A DNA stretch of 64,000 nucleotides from Onchocerca volvulus. Its lineage: Eukaryota; Nematoda; Chromadorea; Rhabditida; Onchocercidae. Made by a program: the position numbers and the translations under genes. The stretch lies in assembly GCA_000499405.2 (NCBI GenBank), contig HG738138.1:14812320-14876319 (forward strand), given 5' to 3'. Shown here one piece after another: positions 27,443 to 52,082 of the stretch. A model generated the notes under the pieces. The model was not told the origin of the DNA. It saw only the letters and a list, made by a program, of their open reading frames with translations, and searched no databases. Position 1 is the stretch's first letter; each line of letters begins with the position of its first letter.

Positions 27443-28596
27443 GGAAAAGCAAAAACTCTATAAATAAAAGGAAAAATTATGAAAAAAGTTAAAATTTCAA
27501 GATAACATTTTGTAGTAAACATATTATATCTTAAATTTTTGATAGCATTTAATATACGAATCATATGCTTTATTTTCCAATCTTTTTTTTTTTTTTTTTT
27601 TTTTTTAATTGATCGCAGCAATTATGAGTAAAATATCAATATTGAAAGATTTGATCTTGAATGTCTCAGTCAGTTGATTCAAATGTTAGAAATAATATTA
27701 CAAAATATTAATGCATTAAAATATAGCGCAAAAAGTATCAGATTTACCAACTTCACTTGGGTATTAAAAATAAAAGAAGCTTAAGTTTCGGCATGACAAG
27801 TTTAAGCTTCAGCATATTGAACTTTCTGTAACTTCTGATATATTTCATTAGATAATTGTTAAGATATCTCTTAGAAATTGTCATACACGTCATCCGCATT
27901 AAAACAAAACTTCTAATGGAAAACCTAAATTTTAAAGTTGGACGAATAACTCTCGGATTCATTTGTTGTTTTTAAATTTACTTCGAAAAATAAAACTGAA
28001 CTTGAACAACTTAAAAAAAACCTCATCTAATAAAATTCTTTACTCCATGATATCCACTGCCATCTAAGATTTACAAAAAAAAAAAAAAAATTATAAACAT
28101 ATTTTGCTTCCAGAAGGTAATTTATACTTTAAACAATATAATCGACTGGTTGGTTTAAAAATCATTTCGTTTATTACATTTTCAACTTGATATTAAGATC
28201 ATTTCATGAAAAATTAATTTGACTAGGATTATTTCATATTACTATAAAGATATTTCGTTTTTGATTGGTACAAATATCTTACCGAATGATTTTAAAAATA
28301 TGCAAATTTTTTTATAGCTTAAATTTTTTCTTATACCATTTAATTCTGATATGAAAATTCTTATCATAGGATATTTTAGCATAGAAAAATCTCGGAATTC
28401 TCTTGCTACAAAATACGTTGATAAGCAAGGGAATAGTAAGAGGAAATATATGTATATTTTATATTATATATATTTATTTATTATAAAATATATGTATATT
28501 TATGTATGTGCATTATAAAAGGAAGGAATAGGATAAAAGAGAATTCATCGGGATAGTTTCAAACTTCGAAAAAAAAAAACTAAGATTTATTTTTCA
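24294..28596. other. Intergenic, AT-rich, nothing recognised
   Basis: Downstream flank of the MAB-3 gene and a long stretch without coding signal. It contains a T-run of about 40 bases at 25047-25090, A/T-runs at about 27420-27440 and 27580-27606, and minus frames (26311-27121) made mainly of Lys, Phe and Ile. No splice-linked conserved exon was found. Confidence 0.55.
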
Positions 28597-28679
28597 CTAG
28601 CTCGCATGGCCATGCTCCGCATGGCCGATCCAACTATCTATGGGGGCCGACCACGCTTCGCGTGTCCGGCTCCAGCTAA
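28597..28679 (-). mobile_element. Helitron 3' terminus (minus) abutting a plus-oriented 3' terminus
   Basis: Read on the minus strand, this ends in CTAG (28597-28600) followed by host T. A perfect 8-bp hairpin, GGCCATGC-TCC-GCATGGCC (28608-28626), sits 7 bases inside: the hairpin-plus-CTRR terminus of Helitrons. At about 28645-28679 a second, plus-oriented terminus has an imperfect CACGC-TTC-GCGTG hairpin and ends in CTAA. The two 3' ends are therefore arranged tail to tail. Confidence 0.65.
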
Positions 28680-29546
28680 TCTATATGAATAGAAATGTCA
28701 ATGTTCGTTTGTCCAAAATCTTAAACCTCCATAAGTTCTTAAACACGCACATTATCTATATTCAAAATCTTAAATATCGGGAAGTCCTTAACCTGTTGCT
28801 TTGAAATTTTGACACAAAGTTGCAGTCGAATACGCGCATGTTTTTAAATATTCATCGATTGATTTGAAGTTTTTATGCGCGTTGCGCGTTGCATTCCAAT
28901 GGGCAAATGTTTTTAAATAATTAAGATGAGCAATTCAAGCTTTTCGTTTGTTTTTTGCTTCGTGAGATATTTTTTGATTTGTGGGGAATGTAGTTGCGTT
29001 GCACAAATGTCGAGGTCAGGATAGTGTATAATCAAATGTTTCATTCAAGCAATTTAAGGATTATCTCTCTGATTTCTAATATTAGATTGTATCTTGAATT
29101 GCTCTTCTCGTAAATTTTACCAACTGATCTAAACCGCACAACTGTAAGATTGACAATGAGCTTTGCTGATCGTGAATGCAAACGTCTATCAAATTGGGAA
29201 TTGTAACCTCTTAAACTGAAATAACGTATCCACTGGAATCATAAGAAGTTCTCCACCGATTGTTTTCAAATTCTGACAAAACCTTGTATTCGAATAGGCT
29301 ATCACTTTTATATAGATATGCTCCTTTTATATATATATGTAATTCTCTAGAAATATTTATAATCATCTAGAAGCCGCAATAGTTTATCTTGTGCTATTTT
29401 AATTTTCCTAATTTCAATAACTTGCGAAAAAAAAAATTTTGTAAGAATCTTCCACAATATCGATTAAGCTTCCGAAAAAAAAAAAAAAAAAAGCTTCCAG
29501 CTATCTATGGAGACCGAACACGCTTCGCGTATCCAGCTTCAGCTAA
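28680..29546 (+). mobile_element. Non-autonomous Helitron, tandem copy A (867 bp)
   Basis: The 5' end TCTATATGAATAGAAATG (28680 on) matches the usual Helitron 5' terminus (TCTATATA...AAATG, then GTTTGTCC). The 3' end has an ACGC-TTC-GCGT hairpin at about 29519-29530 and ends in CTAA at 29543-29546. The CTAA of the preceding unit (28676-28679) directly touches the TC of this one, with no host base between; the next unit begins the same way at 29547. No Rep/helicase coding sequence is present, so it would need proteins from elsewhere. The inner part (28979-29110) matches the repeat piece in the inverted-repeat arms. Confidence 0.65.
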
Positions 29547-29745
29547 TCCATATAAATAGAAATGTTTGTTTGTTCAAAATCTAAAACGTCCGAAAGTTCT
29601 TAAGTATGCACATTATTTATATTCACAATCTAAGACATCGAAAAGTCCTTAAGCCATTGCTTTGAAATTTTGATCAACATTGCATTCGAATACGCGCATG
29701 TTTTTAGATATTCATCGATTGATTTGAAATTTTCATGTGCTCTGC
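29547..29745 (+). mobile_element. Helitron tandem copy B, 5' part only
   Basis: Starts TCCATATAAATAGAAATG directly after the CTAA of copy A. It follows copy A base for base with substitutions (for example ATTCATCGATTGATTTGAA at about 29714) up to about 29745, where similarity fades. Truncated. Confidence 0.6.
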
Positions 29746-29876
29746 AAAGATACTGACAGTCATAAATGTAAAAGTGTTACATGCATATTTTACTGAGCTT
29801 ACTGAGCTTTGCATACTAAAGGCCAAGTATGATTCATCTCATACCGACTATATCGATGTATTTGTTTTATTTTAAA

Positions 29877-32346
29877 CTAGCTGGATCGGCCATGCGAAGC
29901 GTCGTTGTGTCAAAATTTCAAAGCAATGAGTTAAAACTTGAAACGTTGTGTTAAAATGAACATTGAACATCTAAAACAAACAGACAATCCAAGACACAAT
30001 CTAATATTAGAAGTGATACCAGCCTAATATGAAAAGAGATAATTCACAAATCGCTTGAAGGAAACATTTCATTATACACTATCATGATCCCTACATTTGT
30101 TTGACGCAACCAACCTTCCCATAAAGCAAAAAACAAACGGTGAATTGCCTCTTTTAGTAAATTTTACGCATGGCCTTCTTTATTTAAAAACACGCGCTCA
30201 TTTGAATGCAACGAGGCATGAAAATTTCAAATCGATCGATGGAGAACTTGAAACGTTGCAAGAAGTAGCCGCAGTCAATGCAGAAAGAAGGGTGGTGAAT
30301 AAATTCTGTCCGCTCATGAAGATGCGGAACGGGGCAGAGTCAAAAAATTCATTATTATTTATTATTATTTGTCATTACTTATCAGTATTATTTATCATTA
30401 TTTATTATTAACTATTATTTATTACGCAGCAGTTAAAAAATCAAATAATATCAATAAAACAAATCTAGTGATAAATTTCTAAAATAAAAGAGGAGAAAAC
30501 GACTAAAGGGAAAAAAACCTGAGTCGAAATATTAAACTGCTCTTATTGAAATTCCTATTTAAAAAATGATAGAAAAGGGTACCTTTGTTAGTCCGTGATG
30601 ATGATGCGCTTTTGTTGGCGCGCAACGGTCATCGACATTGATCCTAGTTGAGGGTTACAAAGAAGTGATCAATAATTATTTATTGCACTGTTCTTATTGA
30701 AATCGCTATTTAAAATGATAGAACAGAGCGCCCTTGTTAGTGCATATTGATGATGCGTGTTTGTTGGCGCGCGACGGTCATTGACATTGACTTTAGTTGA
30801 GGGTTACAAAGAAATGATCAACAATTCTTTATTGCGCAAAAGTAAAAAATCAATAATATCGATAAAACAAATCTAATGATAAATTTATTAAATAAAAAAG
30901 AAGAAGACGACATAAAGGGGAAAAAAACGCGAGTTGGTGTATTAAACCACTATCGTTGAAATTCCTATATAAAATGATAGAAAAGGGCGCCTTTGTTGGC
31001 GCGCTAGGGTAATCGACATTGAGCCTAGTTGAGGGTTACATAGGATTAGCTAATTATTTATTATTATTAAGTATTTATTGTTTATTATTATTTATTATTA
31101 TTCAACATGCTGTATTACTATTCATTACTATTTATTGGTTATAATTTATCACTATTATTATTTATTATTATTTATCATTTAATATTAATTATTATTTATT
31201 ACGCAACAGTAAAAAATCAACAATATTAGTAAAAAAAATTTAATGATAAATTTATAAAATAAAAAAGAAGAAAACGACCAAAAGAGAAAACTAAAAAAAA
31301 AACCCGAGTCGAAGCATTAAACCGCTCCCGTTGACATTTATATATAAAATGATGGAAAGAGCGCCTTTGTTAGCGCGTGATGATGATGCGCATTTATTGG
31401 CGCGCGAGGATAATCACACTGATTATTTATTATTATTCAACATGCTGTATTACTATTCATTATTATTTATTGGTTATAATTTATCACTATTATTATTTAT
31501 TATTATTTATCATTTAATATTAATTATTATTTATTACGCAACAGTAAAAAATCAACAATATTAGTAAAAAAAATTTAATGATAAATTTATAAAATAAAAA
31601 AGAAGAAAACGACCAAAAGAGAAAACTAAAAAAAAAACCCGAGTCGAAGCATTAAACCGCTCCCGTTGACATTTATATATAAAATGATGGAAAGAGCGCC
31701 TTTGTTAGCGCGTGATGATGATGCGCATTTATTGGCGCGCGAGGATAATCACACTGAGCCCTTAACAATATCAGTAAAACAAACCTAATAATAAATAAAA
31801 AAGGAAAAAACGACTAAAGGAGAAAACTATAAAATTAAAAATTTATAAAATAAAAAAAAAGGAAGTCGGAGCATTAAACCGCTCCCGTTGACATCCCTAT
31901 ACAAAATGATGGAAAGGGCGCCTTTGTTAACGCGTGATGATGATGCGCATTTATTGGCGCGCGAGGGTAATCACATTGAACCTAGTTTAATTTCTATTAT
32001 TATTGCTAACCGCATCTTTTACCCAAGAAGAGAGAAAGATGGGGGGAAAAAGGAGAATGGCAGAAAAAAAGATAGGCGGAGGCTAACCGTATCTTTTAGA
32101 GAGAAAAAGATGGGAGAAAAAAGGAGAATAACAGAAAAAAAGGTAGGCGGATCCAATAAACTCCACCTCCTCACCTATTTTCAGTTGTCACGGACGTGAC
32201 ACGTGAAAAAACGTAACCATATTTACTCACAAAGAAAGTCGGTTGCAGTGCAAGGTCGTGTCAAAATTTGAAAAAAATCGGTTGAGAACTTCCCGTAGAT
32301 CCCTGATTAGTAACAGGTAGCATTTACATTTTTATTTATATATAGA
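29877..32346 (-). mobile_element. Non-autonomous Helitron with both ends (2470 bp)
   Basis: On the minus strand it begins TCTATATATAAATAAAAATG at 32346 and ends GGCCGATCCAGCTAG at 29877. Host A (29876) and host T (32347) flank it, as expected for Helitron insertion between A and T without target duplication. The subterminal hairpin is eroded (GC-GAA-GC core only). The interior is non-coding and largely amplified: about six related ~100-base modules with GCGCCTTTGTTAGCGCGTGA and TTGGCGCGCGAGG, separated by TTATTATTA stretches, including the 335-bp direct repeat listed separately. Short plus frames here (31331-31564, 31888-32199) are the same module translated and carry no known domain. No Rep or helicase motif is present. 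Confidence 0.7.
31087..31757 (+). repeat. 335-bp near-identical tandem duplication inside the Helitron
   Basis: Two adjacent copies, about 31087-31421 and 31422-31757, offset by exactly 335 bases (TTCAACATGC at 31101 and 31436). I saw only one or two differences, which points to recent amplification. Confidence 0.85.
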
Positions 32347-32936
32347 TGCTAATGGCAGATAAATATTTTTTAAGATTTCAAAAATTCCATTAATTTTTGT
32401 TGAGATTCTAAAATTTCATTAATTCCACTTAAAATTTTACTGATCACTTCAAAACTCATCGCTATTTTTAAACACTTTAAGATTACGAAGTCGTATATTT
32501 TTAAATACTTTAAGATTTCATAATTTTTTTGAAGTATTTAAAAATTATAAAATTATTTGTTCTATTTTGGAAATATTACTGAAAAGGAAGATGTTTCTGC
32601 TACACGTTACACATAATAAAGACGTTGTGATGTGCTTTCGCTACTTTTACAGCCTATGTGACAGACCTCAGAGGCGAAATGCACAAGGATAACAACAAAC
32701 ACGTGTACGCAAATATGCCACCTGGAAGTAGAAAAAACAAAAAAAATGTTGTGGTATTTGATGGTTGGGCCGATATTCGCAGTATTATTTTGGTTCATTG
32801 TACCATTCTGGTGGTTCGTGGATTCATGTTGGTCGAGCTGTAAGTGTTCTTAGCAAATTATTACTTCCTAGGAGCAGTATTGATCGCTTAGCTTTTATGA
32901 ATCATTTTCCGGAGAAATCGTTACATTTCAGGAAAA

Positions 32937-38142
<5,206 letters not shown>

Positions 38143-41100
38143 TCTATATATTCTCCAGATATCGAATGTATTGATTTTTGTGTAGCTTCCTTCAGATTTT
38201 GAATGTATTGACTTTTTCTTTTCTGTAAATCCGACATCAGATGGGATCTAATATATTCATGATTTAGTTATGTTCGGAATTCAGGATTTCACTGGAGTCA
38301 AAATACCATAACTGATTTAAAAAATCCTTCCGTAAATTCATGTATAAATTAGTGATTCTATTTCGCTAAGTGATATTGTCTTATCTCATGTGATTCTGAC
38401 AAAAATAAAAATCCGGTAAGGAAACAGAAATATGGAAAACCCATCAAAATGAATGTTTCTTAGTTATGATTGCCCCGAAATTGGAATTCGTCAATTCAAA
38501 TGATCCAACGGCAGTTTGTAAAATATGGCATGAATTTGAGGTTGCAGCATAATTTTGGTGTTTAATTCGTAGCATTTGTTAATAATGTATATGAACAAGT
38601 ATAGCCTTGAAAAATATTTTTAATTATTGATTGAAGGAGAATTTTCTATACATTGTCAGCATAATATGTTTTATATTTATATTTTAAAAAAATTTAATTT
38701 ACAATAGGATTAGAGGCGTTGAGATTTTGCAACAAAACGAAGTCAATAAAAAGAAATTTGAGGACAAAATGTGTTTTCTAAGAGGAAATATATTTTCTTT
38801 TTCTTGGTAAAAATAAATGGAGCGAGAAGTGATCTAGAGTGAAGACCAATTTTGAATTTTTCCAATAATTTTTTCCTCTGTAATTTTTTTTTTTTTTTTT
38901 ATATTATGGTCAAAGATTATTGATTGGTTTAAAAAATTTTTGCAGAAGTGCCTTTAACAAAAAATATCTGCATGTTTATATCCTAAAATTACAAGTACAG
39001 TGGGATGTCACGGATCAGTAACACTCTGCTGGTTATATTATAACATTAAACATAAAAATATGGTAATATACTTTTATCAGAAGTAAAGAACTAGTTATTA
39101 ATGTTTCGTATCACTACATGGATTGTATAATATGAAGAAGCTTTGCTAACAAAGAATTACTGAACTGAAAATAAAATATGTACAAGAAATGTTCGTATGA
39201 AAAAACTCTAACACTAAAATTGATAAATTCATCCTTTTTTTTGCATTGCTTCCTTTCTTTTATTTCCGAACATCATCAAATTTTAATCTCATGAGCTTGA
39301 TTGGAACTTTGTTTCCTTGTCCATGTGGAAAAATTGTTTTTTTTCAGTGATAAGCATGAAGAAAGGATTCAAAAGATTATTCGAAACGAGATTCATTTAT
39401 GTAATATCTGATCAGCTAATCTTACCTTTGTAATTGCTTGCTTGAACTTATCGAAAGTTTGATTTCCAGCGGCCAAATAAATGATAAATCCGCGACATCC
39501 TTATCTGCTAGCCCAAAGTGGCATTGTAGCTTTCTATACATTGTTGACACTAGCACGATGCGCCTTCTCATAATTTTTTTTTTTCCATCTTATCTGAGCT
39601 TTTTCTTTCCTGAAATTTACACAATTCCTTTTCTTTAACTTTTATTCCGATGAAACTCCACATACAACGTAAGTTCCACGCCAACGTACGTCTTTCCCAC
39701 TTCCCAACGAAATTCTAATAATCCTAACTTTTTAAATCTCCTCCCCCTTACCTGAACTTTAACGTGTCTACTCATAACTGGTTAACCTTACTTTTATTTA
39801 CTAGCAAGACTACAGCAACGGAGATATTTTATTCAAATAGGCCCAGTCTTTTTGTAGTTTATCATAAATATTGCAAATCCTGGGAATTTAGTATCTCTTC
39901 GTAAAGCAATTGCCTCTGATATCATAGAGCATAAAACTTGTCAAAACTAAATTACTTGTAACTTCGTTTATTTAATCAAAAAAACTTGCTTACAATTAGT
40001 TTATTTAATCCAGTTGGATTACATTACATAAATAATGAAAAGGACAGAGTGAATTCTTCGAAGACAGATTCTCTTCAAGGAAAGCACGATGGATTTCATT
40101 TTGTTATCTTTTATCATGCTGGACTGCAGCAGCTAGATGAACAGGAGGAAAGAGGTAGACAGGTAAAGTTTCAACTAATAATGGAGCTTTGTAATCCGAT
40201 TACATATAATTACAGCGGAATAAATAAGTGGAAGATATATTGATTTCCTGTGCAGTTAAAAATCCTAGCTTCATTCAGAAAAGCTAGAATTCAATAAATA
40301 ATTTTGATAATACTGCGTGTAAGTCAACAAATGCAGTGATTTCAATTCATGAGCTTTTTTTTGATTGACGTATGTAACAATATGATTATGAGAGAATGAA
40401 GAATCGAATCGAACTGAACTGAATTCTTCCAATGACCAATATTATTGATTGAAATTTGATTTTTTGGGAAGAATTCAGATGTCAGCTATTTGTATCTAAG
40501 AACGCACTCGAACTGCAGAGAGAAAACTGATATTTTTACAGCAAATTCTATGAAGGATTATAACCTAATCAAGCTAGACACACCAAACAAGCTCTTGAAC
40601 TATTCCACAGGTAATCATAAATTAGGCTAACCAAAGGTTGCTAAAACGATGCTCAAAATTTGCATAAATTACACACATATGCTGCTTCGCTAGAGTTTTT
40701 CCTGATACTGAAAACAAACATAGGCTGCTAAAATAAGAATTATCGGCACACACTGTTCATTTCAACTTCTCCATTTTTCGTCACTGAACGAATGATTATA
40801 ACCGTACTGTAACTGAATTAATAATTAAAGCCATGCTACAACTGATTACAAAGGCGCTAGGTAAGCATTTCATCTCGAAAAACAGAAATCAATCCTTATT
40901 CGAAAGATCAAAATCAAGATCAAGCGGAATATCGAATTACTGATGAGTTAGAAAAGTAGAATTTAGACCGCAGGCTTGCTAAACATTATGAAATTAGCTA
41001 TGCAGTCCTAGTAAACAGCGAGGTCTAAGTTGCACGTGTCACTGCTTACATCATGAATAAATGATATCAATTTATTCTTATACTTCAAAGACCTCTCACT

Positions 41101-41279
41101 GAGCTCTTTATGAAAAAAAAAAAAGAGGGAAAACAAAACAGTCAATAAAAAGTACAGTTCACAGTTAAAAACTGAGTAAAAGCAAATTAAGACTGATACA
41201 AACGCAAGGAATAAAGTTCAAAATTCATACCTATTATTTTTCTACAAAATGCGAATCAATGTAAGACAAAGTGCATAAA
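38143..41279. other. Gap between importin and helicase genes, with duplicated debris
   Basis: The 3' flanks of two convergent genes. 38143-38340 and 38790-39090 have diverged partners at about 49660-49860 and 49900-50230. 39165-39725 is a decayed copy of the helicase 5' region (see the pseudogene). From about 39730 to 41279 I see nothing conserved. An exon-like stretch at about 40129-40162, QLDEQEERGRQ between CTGCAG and GTAAAG, has no partners. Confidence 0.5.
39408..39590 (-). pseudogene. Decayed copy of the DHX8 helicase first exon
   Basis: This matches the helicase first exon at 48481-48651, in the same orientation, with flanking similarity from about 39165 to 39725 (partner about 48230-48770). 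It shares the LADKDVA coding stretch, but one base is missing after GCGGA, which shifts the frame. The splice donor GT is changed to AT next to the conserved CTGATCAG, and the N-terminal codons are lost in a T-run. There are no further helicase exons beside it. It lies 3' of the intact gene. Confidence 0.8.
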
Positions 41280-48651
<7,372 letters not shown>

Positions 48652-48973
48652 TCCTGAAATTCACACACTTCTTTCTCTTTAATTTTTATGCCAATGAAAC
48701 TACATATGCGATGTAAGTTCCACGCCAACGTACGTCTCTCCCACCTCCCAACGAAACTGCAATGTACAATGAATGCCCCAACCCCACCTGTCACAGCACT
48801 CGAAGACAATAGCCAAGGTCTTGATGGTTCTCGATAAATAATAATCTCTTGTGTGACGATCGTAACAGTATGCCGCAATGATTTCAACACTGTGAAAATT
48901 TTTATCTCAACTCTAGTATGTTTCATCATAACCTCTCAAATCCGCGAGGAATGTGTGACTCCCAAAATCCAAA

Positions 48974-49606
48974 GTTCATGAAAAATAAGTCTTAAAATGA
49001 TTTTCCTTTCATATTTCGCTAGCTGTTGTAAGATTCTTAGCAAATGAGAAATAAAAGTGAATGAAAACAGCATGAAATTTTTCAACTTCAATAGATCAGT
49101 AGTATTGAAATGAAATGAAATACTTTGTAGGCTTGCTGGGTTATTGCTAATGCGGTTGCTGGTGGTAACAAAGAACATATAACAAGAATTGTGCGTGAAG
49201 GTGCTCTTACCCCTCTCAGTGATATGCTTACTGTCATGGATTGCAGTGTTGTTGTCGTGGTACTGAAAACATTGGCTGAGATTCTGGAGTGTGGTGAATA
49301 TTATAAAGGTAGTGTGCAGTTGTTTACTAATCTTATACGCTCGTTATTTATTTCTTTTTCAAATATATGAAGCTTTTCTTCCATTACACCAAATATAGCA
49401 TCCTTCATTACCATTTGAAAAGATATAGAATGAGATCTGTATCAAGCATAGCTAAACTTTATTATAAATTTTAATATATTGTGGCGTATATTTATATATT
49501 TGCTCATCAATTTCCGCTAGGTTAGCATGGGACATCCAAAAAACTGGAACTTTCCAGTTGTCAGTGGTTCTGCTTAATTTATTAAAATTAATTAGAAATG
49601 AAAAGT
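48974..49606 (+). pseudogene. Duplicated importin-alpha exon with flanking introns
   Basis: Direct copy of 36750-37382, offset 12,224 bases, with only about half a dozen differences in 633 bases (for example ATGCGC/ATACGC, AAAATTGG/AAAACTGG). It contains a full copy of one armadillo exon (49131-49308) with intact frame and splice sites, but no upstream importin exons and not the next exon. It sits just upstream of the helicase start. It is probably a gene fragment; reads or transcripts would show whether it is used. Confidence 0.85.
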
Positions 49607-49636
49607 AATTGCCAACAACAGAAATTCCTCTATTCT

Positions 49637-50230
49637 AGACTCCACTGGTAAACTTAGAAATCAATTTAATTTCTCCTCATCTATAAATTCTCCATTTTTC
49701 TGTAATTTCAGATATCGTATGTATTGATTTTTTCTTTTCTGTGAATCCATTTTCAGAACTGGATCTTTTTAATGTATTTATGATTTAGTTACGTTCGGGA
49801 TTCAAGATTTCAGTGAAGTCAGAATACCATAACTGATTTAAAAAATCCATTCTTGTATAAATTCTTGTATAAATGAATCTGTTTCCGAAGAGGAAATATA
49901 TACATATATTTTTTTGACAAAAATAAGATGGAACGGGAAATGGCCTAGAATGAAGACCAATTTTGAACTTTCCAACATTTAACTGTTTTTTTTTTCTTTC
50001 GTCACAAAATCCAATCAAAGATCATTGCAAACATGTTGATGCAGAATATTACGGTCCAAAACTGATTGGTTCAAAAAATTTCTGAGAAATGTCATCAATA
50101 AAAAGATATCTACATGTGTATATCTTAAAATGATGAGTATAGTGAAATGATATCGAATAACATTAACTTGATTATTTGCTACTACATTAAACACAAAAGT
50201 ATGGTAACACACTTTACCAAAAGTGAAGAA
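49637..50230 (+). repeat. Older duplicated importin 3' end and flank
   Basis: 49637-49860 resembles the importin last-exon end and 3' flank (38100-38340), with substitutions that alter the coding part. 49900-50230 resembles 38790-39090. Both are clearly more diverged than the adjoining 48974-49606 copy. Confidence 0.7.
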
Positions 50231-50325
50231 CTAGATATTAATATTTTGATTTGATTGAAGCTGTGGTAAAAGTCACTGCAAATACACGATCACTGCTCAT
50301 ACATAGCATTCTGGTCCAAAATTTT

Positions 50326-51957
50326 CTAACCACTACCAGCCGATTTCGCTTCATTCTCTACTCTAAAAGGAAGAAATCGATCCAGATATTTTTTATTACG
50401 AAAATTCGTATAAAGAATAGCTGACAAATCTTTTTCATAAATTACATTTGTACCTCATTTGATATACTACTTCATCTGCAGTTCATTTCTAGCAACCGAA
50501 TTTCTCTCAATCCAAAAAATCTGCAAATTCGGTACAAAATTAATTGGGATAAATAAAAATCTGGCCTGAAAACACTTACGCAAATGTCTTAGGGCTCTGA
50601 AAATCAGCCACTGGACTCAAGAAAGAAACATTGCGCGATGATTTTGATGACTGAAAATTTTCATATTACAAATTTAATTTAGTAAGAAGGCGAATAACAG
50701 TGCTGGAAGAATATCATTCACCTTCCTGCTAAATTCGTTAAAATGAATTACTCAGATCAACAGATCAACTGGTGACATTTCAACTATCATAACAAAAAAG
50801 CTCCTTCGTCAGCAATTCAATGTCTTATTTACAAAAAATTGATATATAAATGAGAATTGTCCCAATTTAAACTTGGAGAAAAAATTTAAACTTGCATATT
50901 CGAACTGTGTCTTCTTCATTATTGATGATCTTCCGGTGACATTAAAAAACGATTCAAGCACATTCGACATACTATCATTTCCTCCTGATTCAACTTGCAG
51001 ATTTGTGGAATTTATCGTTAAATTGTCGAATTTTTGTAATGCTTCAGAAGTAGATCCATAAGATTCGCTGCAAAATCGAAGTTTTCAATTAACAAGCCTC
51101 TTAATTCATATTAATATTTGAAGTTCGATAACAATTCATTTACAAATTTAAAACTTTAAAATAGCAAATTTTTTACATACTTCCTCTCATTAATAGAAAT
51201 AAAAGATATTTGCAAGTCTTTTATAACACATTAGAATTTTTTATAAAATTTCACAATTAATTTGTAAGTAAACTCATTTTAAATCAGAAGAATTAACTGT
51301 ATTGACTTAGACTTCTCTTTCGTTAATTTGCAAAATGATTTCAACGCCAATTAAGCTATTTTCTATTATTTTTAAAGTATTACCCTAATTTTCGCGTCAC
51401 ATTATCGCTTCCTGTTAAATCGGCCTCTTCTTCTCCTATATTAACACTATCATCAATTTTTATATTGATATCATCACTTTTATTATTGTCCTCCATTACT
51501 ACTACATCTCGCTCTTTTACTGGTAGCAATAAGTCGGTCGTAACTTTCAAAAAATCTGAAAATGACGAGCTTTTTTTTCCTTTGCACAAATTTTTGTACA
51601 ATTCTGATGATTGTGAACGCTTCTGTAATTCCTAATATTTTGATATTTAAATTTATTTTGTAGAATGTCGTATCTGCAAATTGCTTCCAAAACCCTCTTC
51701 AGAGTAAATTATAACATACAAAAATATAAAATGTGATTCAGTCCTTTAAATAACAGTACTCTTCATGCAACACTGATAGCTTATTGGTGAATAAATTACG
51801 GCCACAGTTGAGAATTAAAATAGAAAACATTTAAATCTAAGAACTCTTAAATCCAAAAAACACTCATCTTTGAGATCATTGGTAAAATCAAAATTCTTTA
51901 GATTTTCCAATAAAGGAACAATTTTGAATAATAATTCTCCATCGTCATCCAGAGGAT
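50326..51957 (-). CDS. msh-5: Probable C-terminal tail of MSH-5
   Basis: Five exons join in phase on the minus strand: 51957-51845, 51622-51384, 51067-50833, 50650-50580 and 50362-50326 (TAG). The ~230-residue product is rich in Ser, Asp, Asn and Lys. It has acidic stretches (MEDNNKSDDIN, GEEEADLTGSD), two Ser-Pro sites near the end (FLSPVADFQSPK) and no domain. It directly follows the MSH-5 core on the same strand across the N gap, with no other start or stop signal in between. C. elegans MSH-5 is known to carry a long disordered, phosphorylated C-terminal tail that vertebrate MSH5 lacks. A separate small gene is the alternative, since the connecting exons are in the gap. Confidence 0.6.
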
Positions 51958-52020
51958 CTATAGATGTCTTGCATTTCAAGCATTGATGGATCTAAAATCA
52001 TTAATTCCAAATCAGTATCA

Positions 52021-52082
52021 AGATATATAATATAATATAATATAATATAATATAATATAATATATAATATAATATAATATAA
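52021..52082 (+). repeat. (ATAAT)n simple repeat at the gap edge
   Basis: Pentamer repeat of ATAAT units running directly into the N gap. It is probably the reason the assembly broke here. Confidence 0.95.

Noticed and set aside
31331..32199. Plus frames sharing MERAPLL and DDDAHLLARE
   Set aside because: Repeated Helitron module read in one frame; no domain, no splice context, and the element's sense strand is minus.
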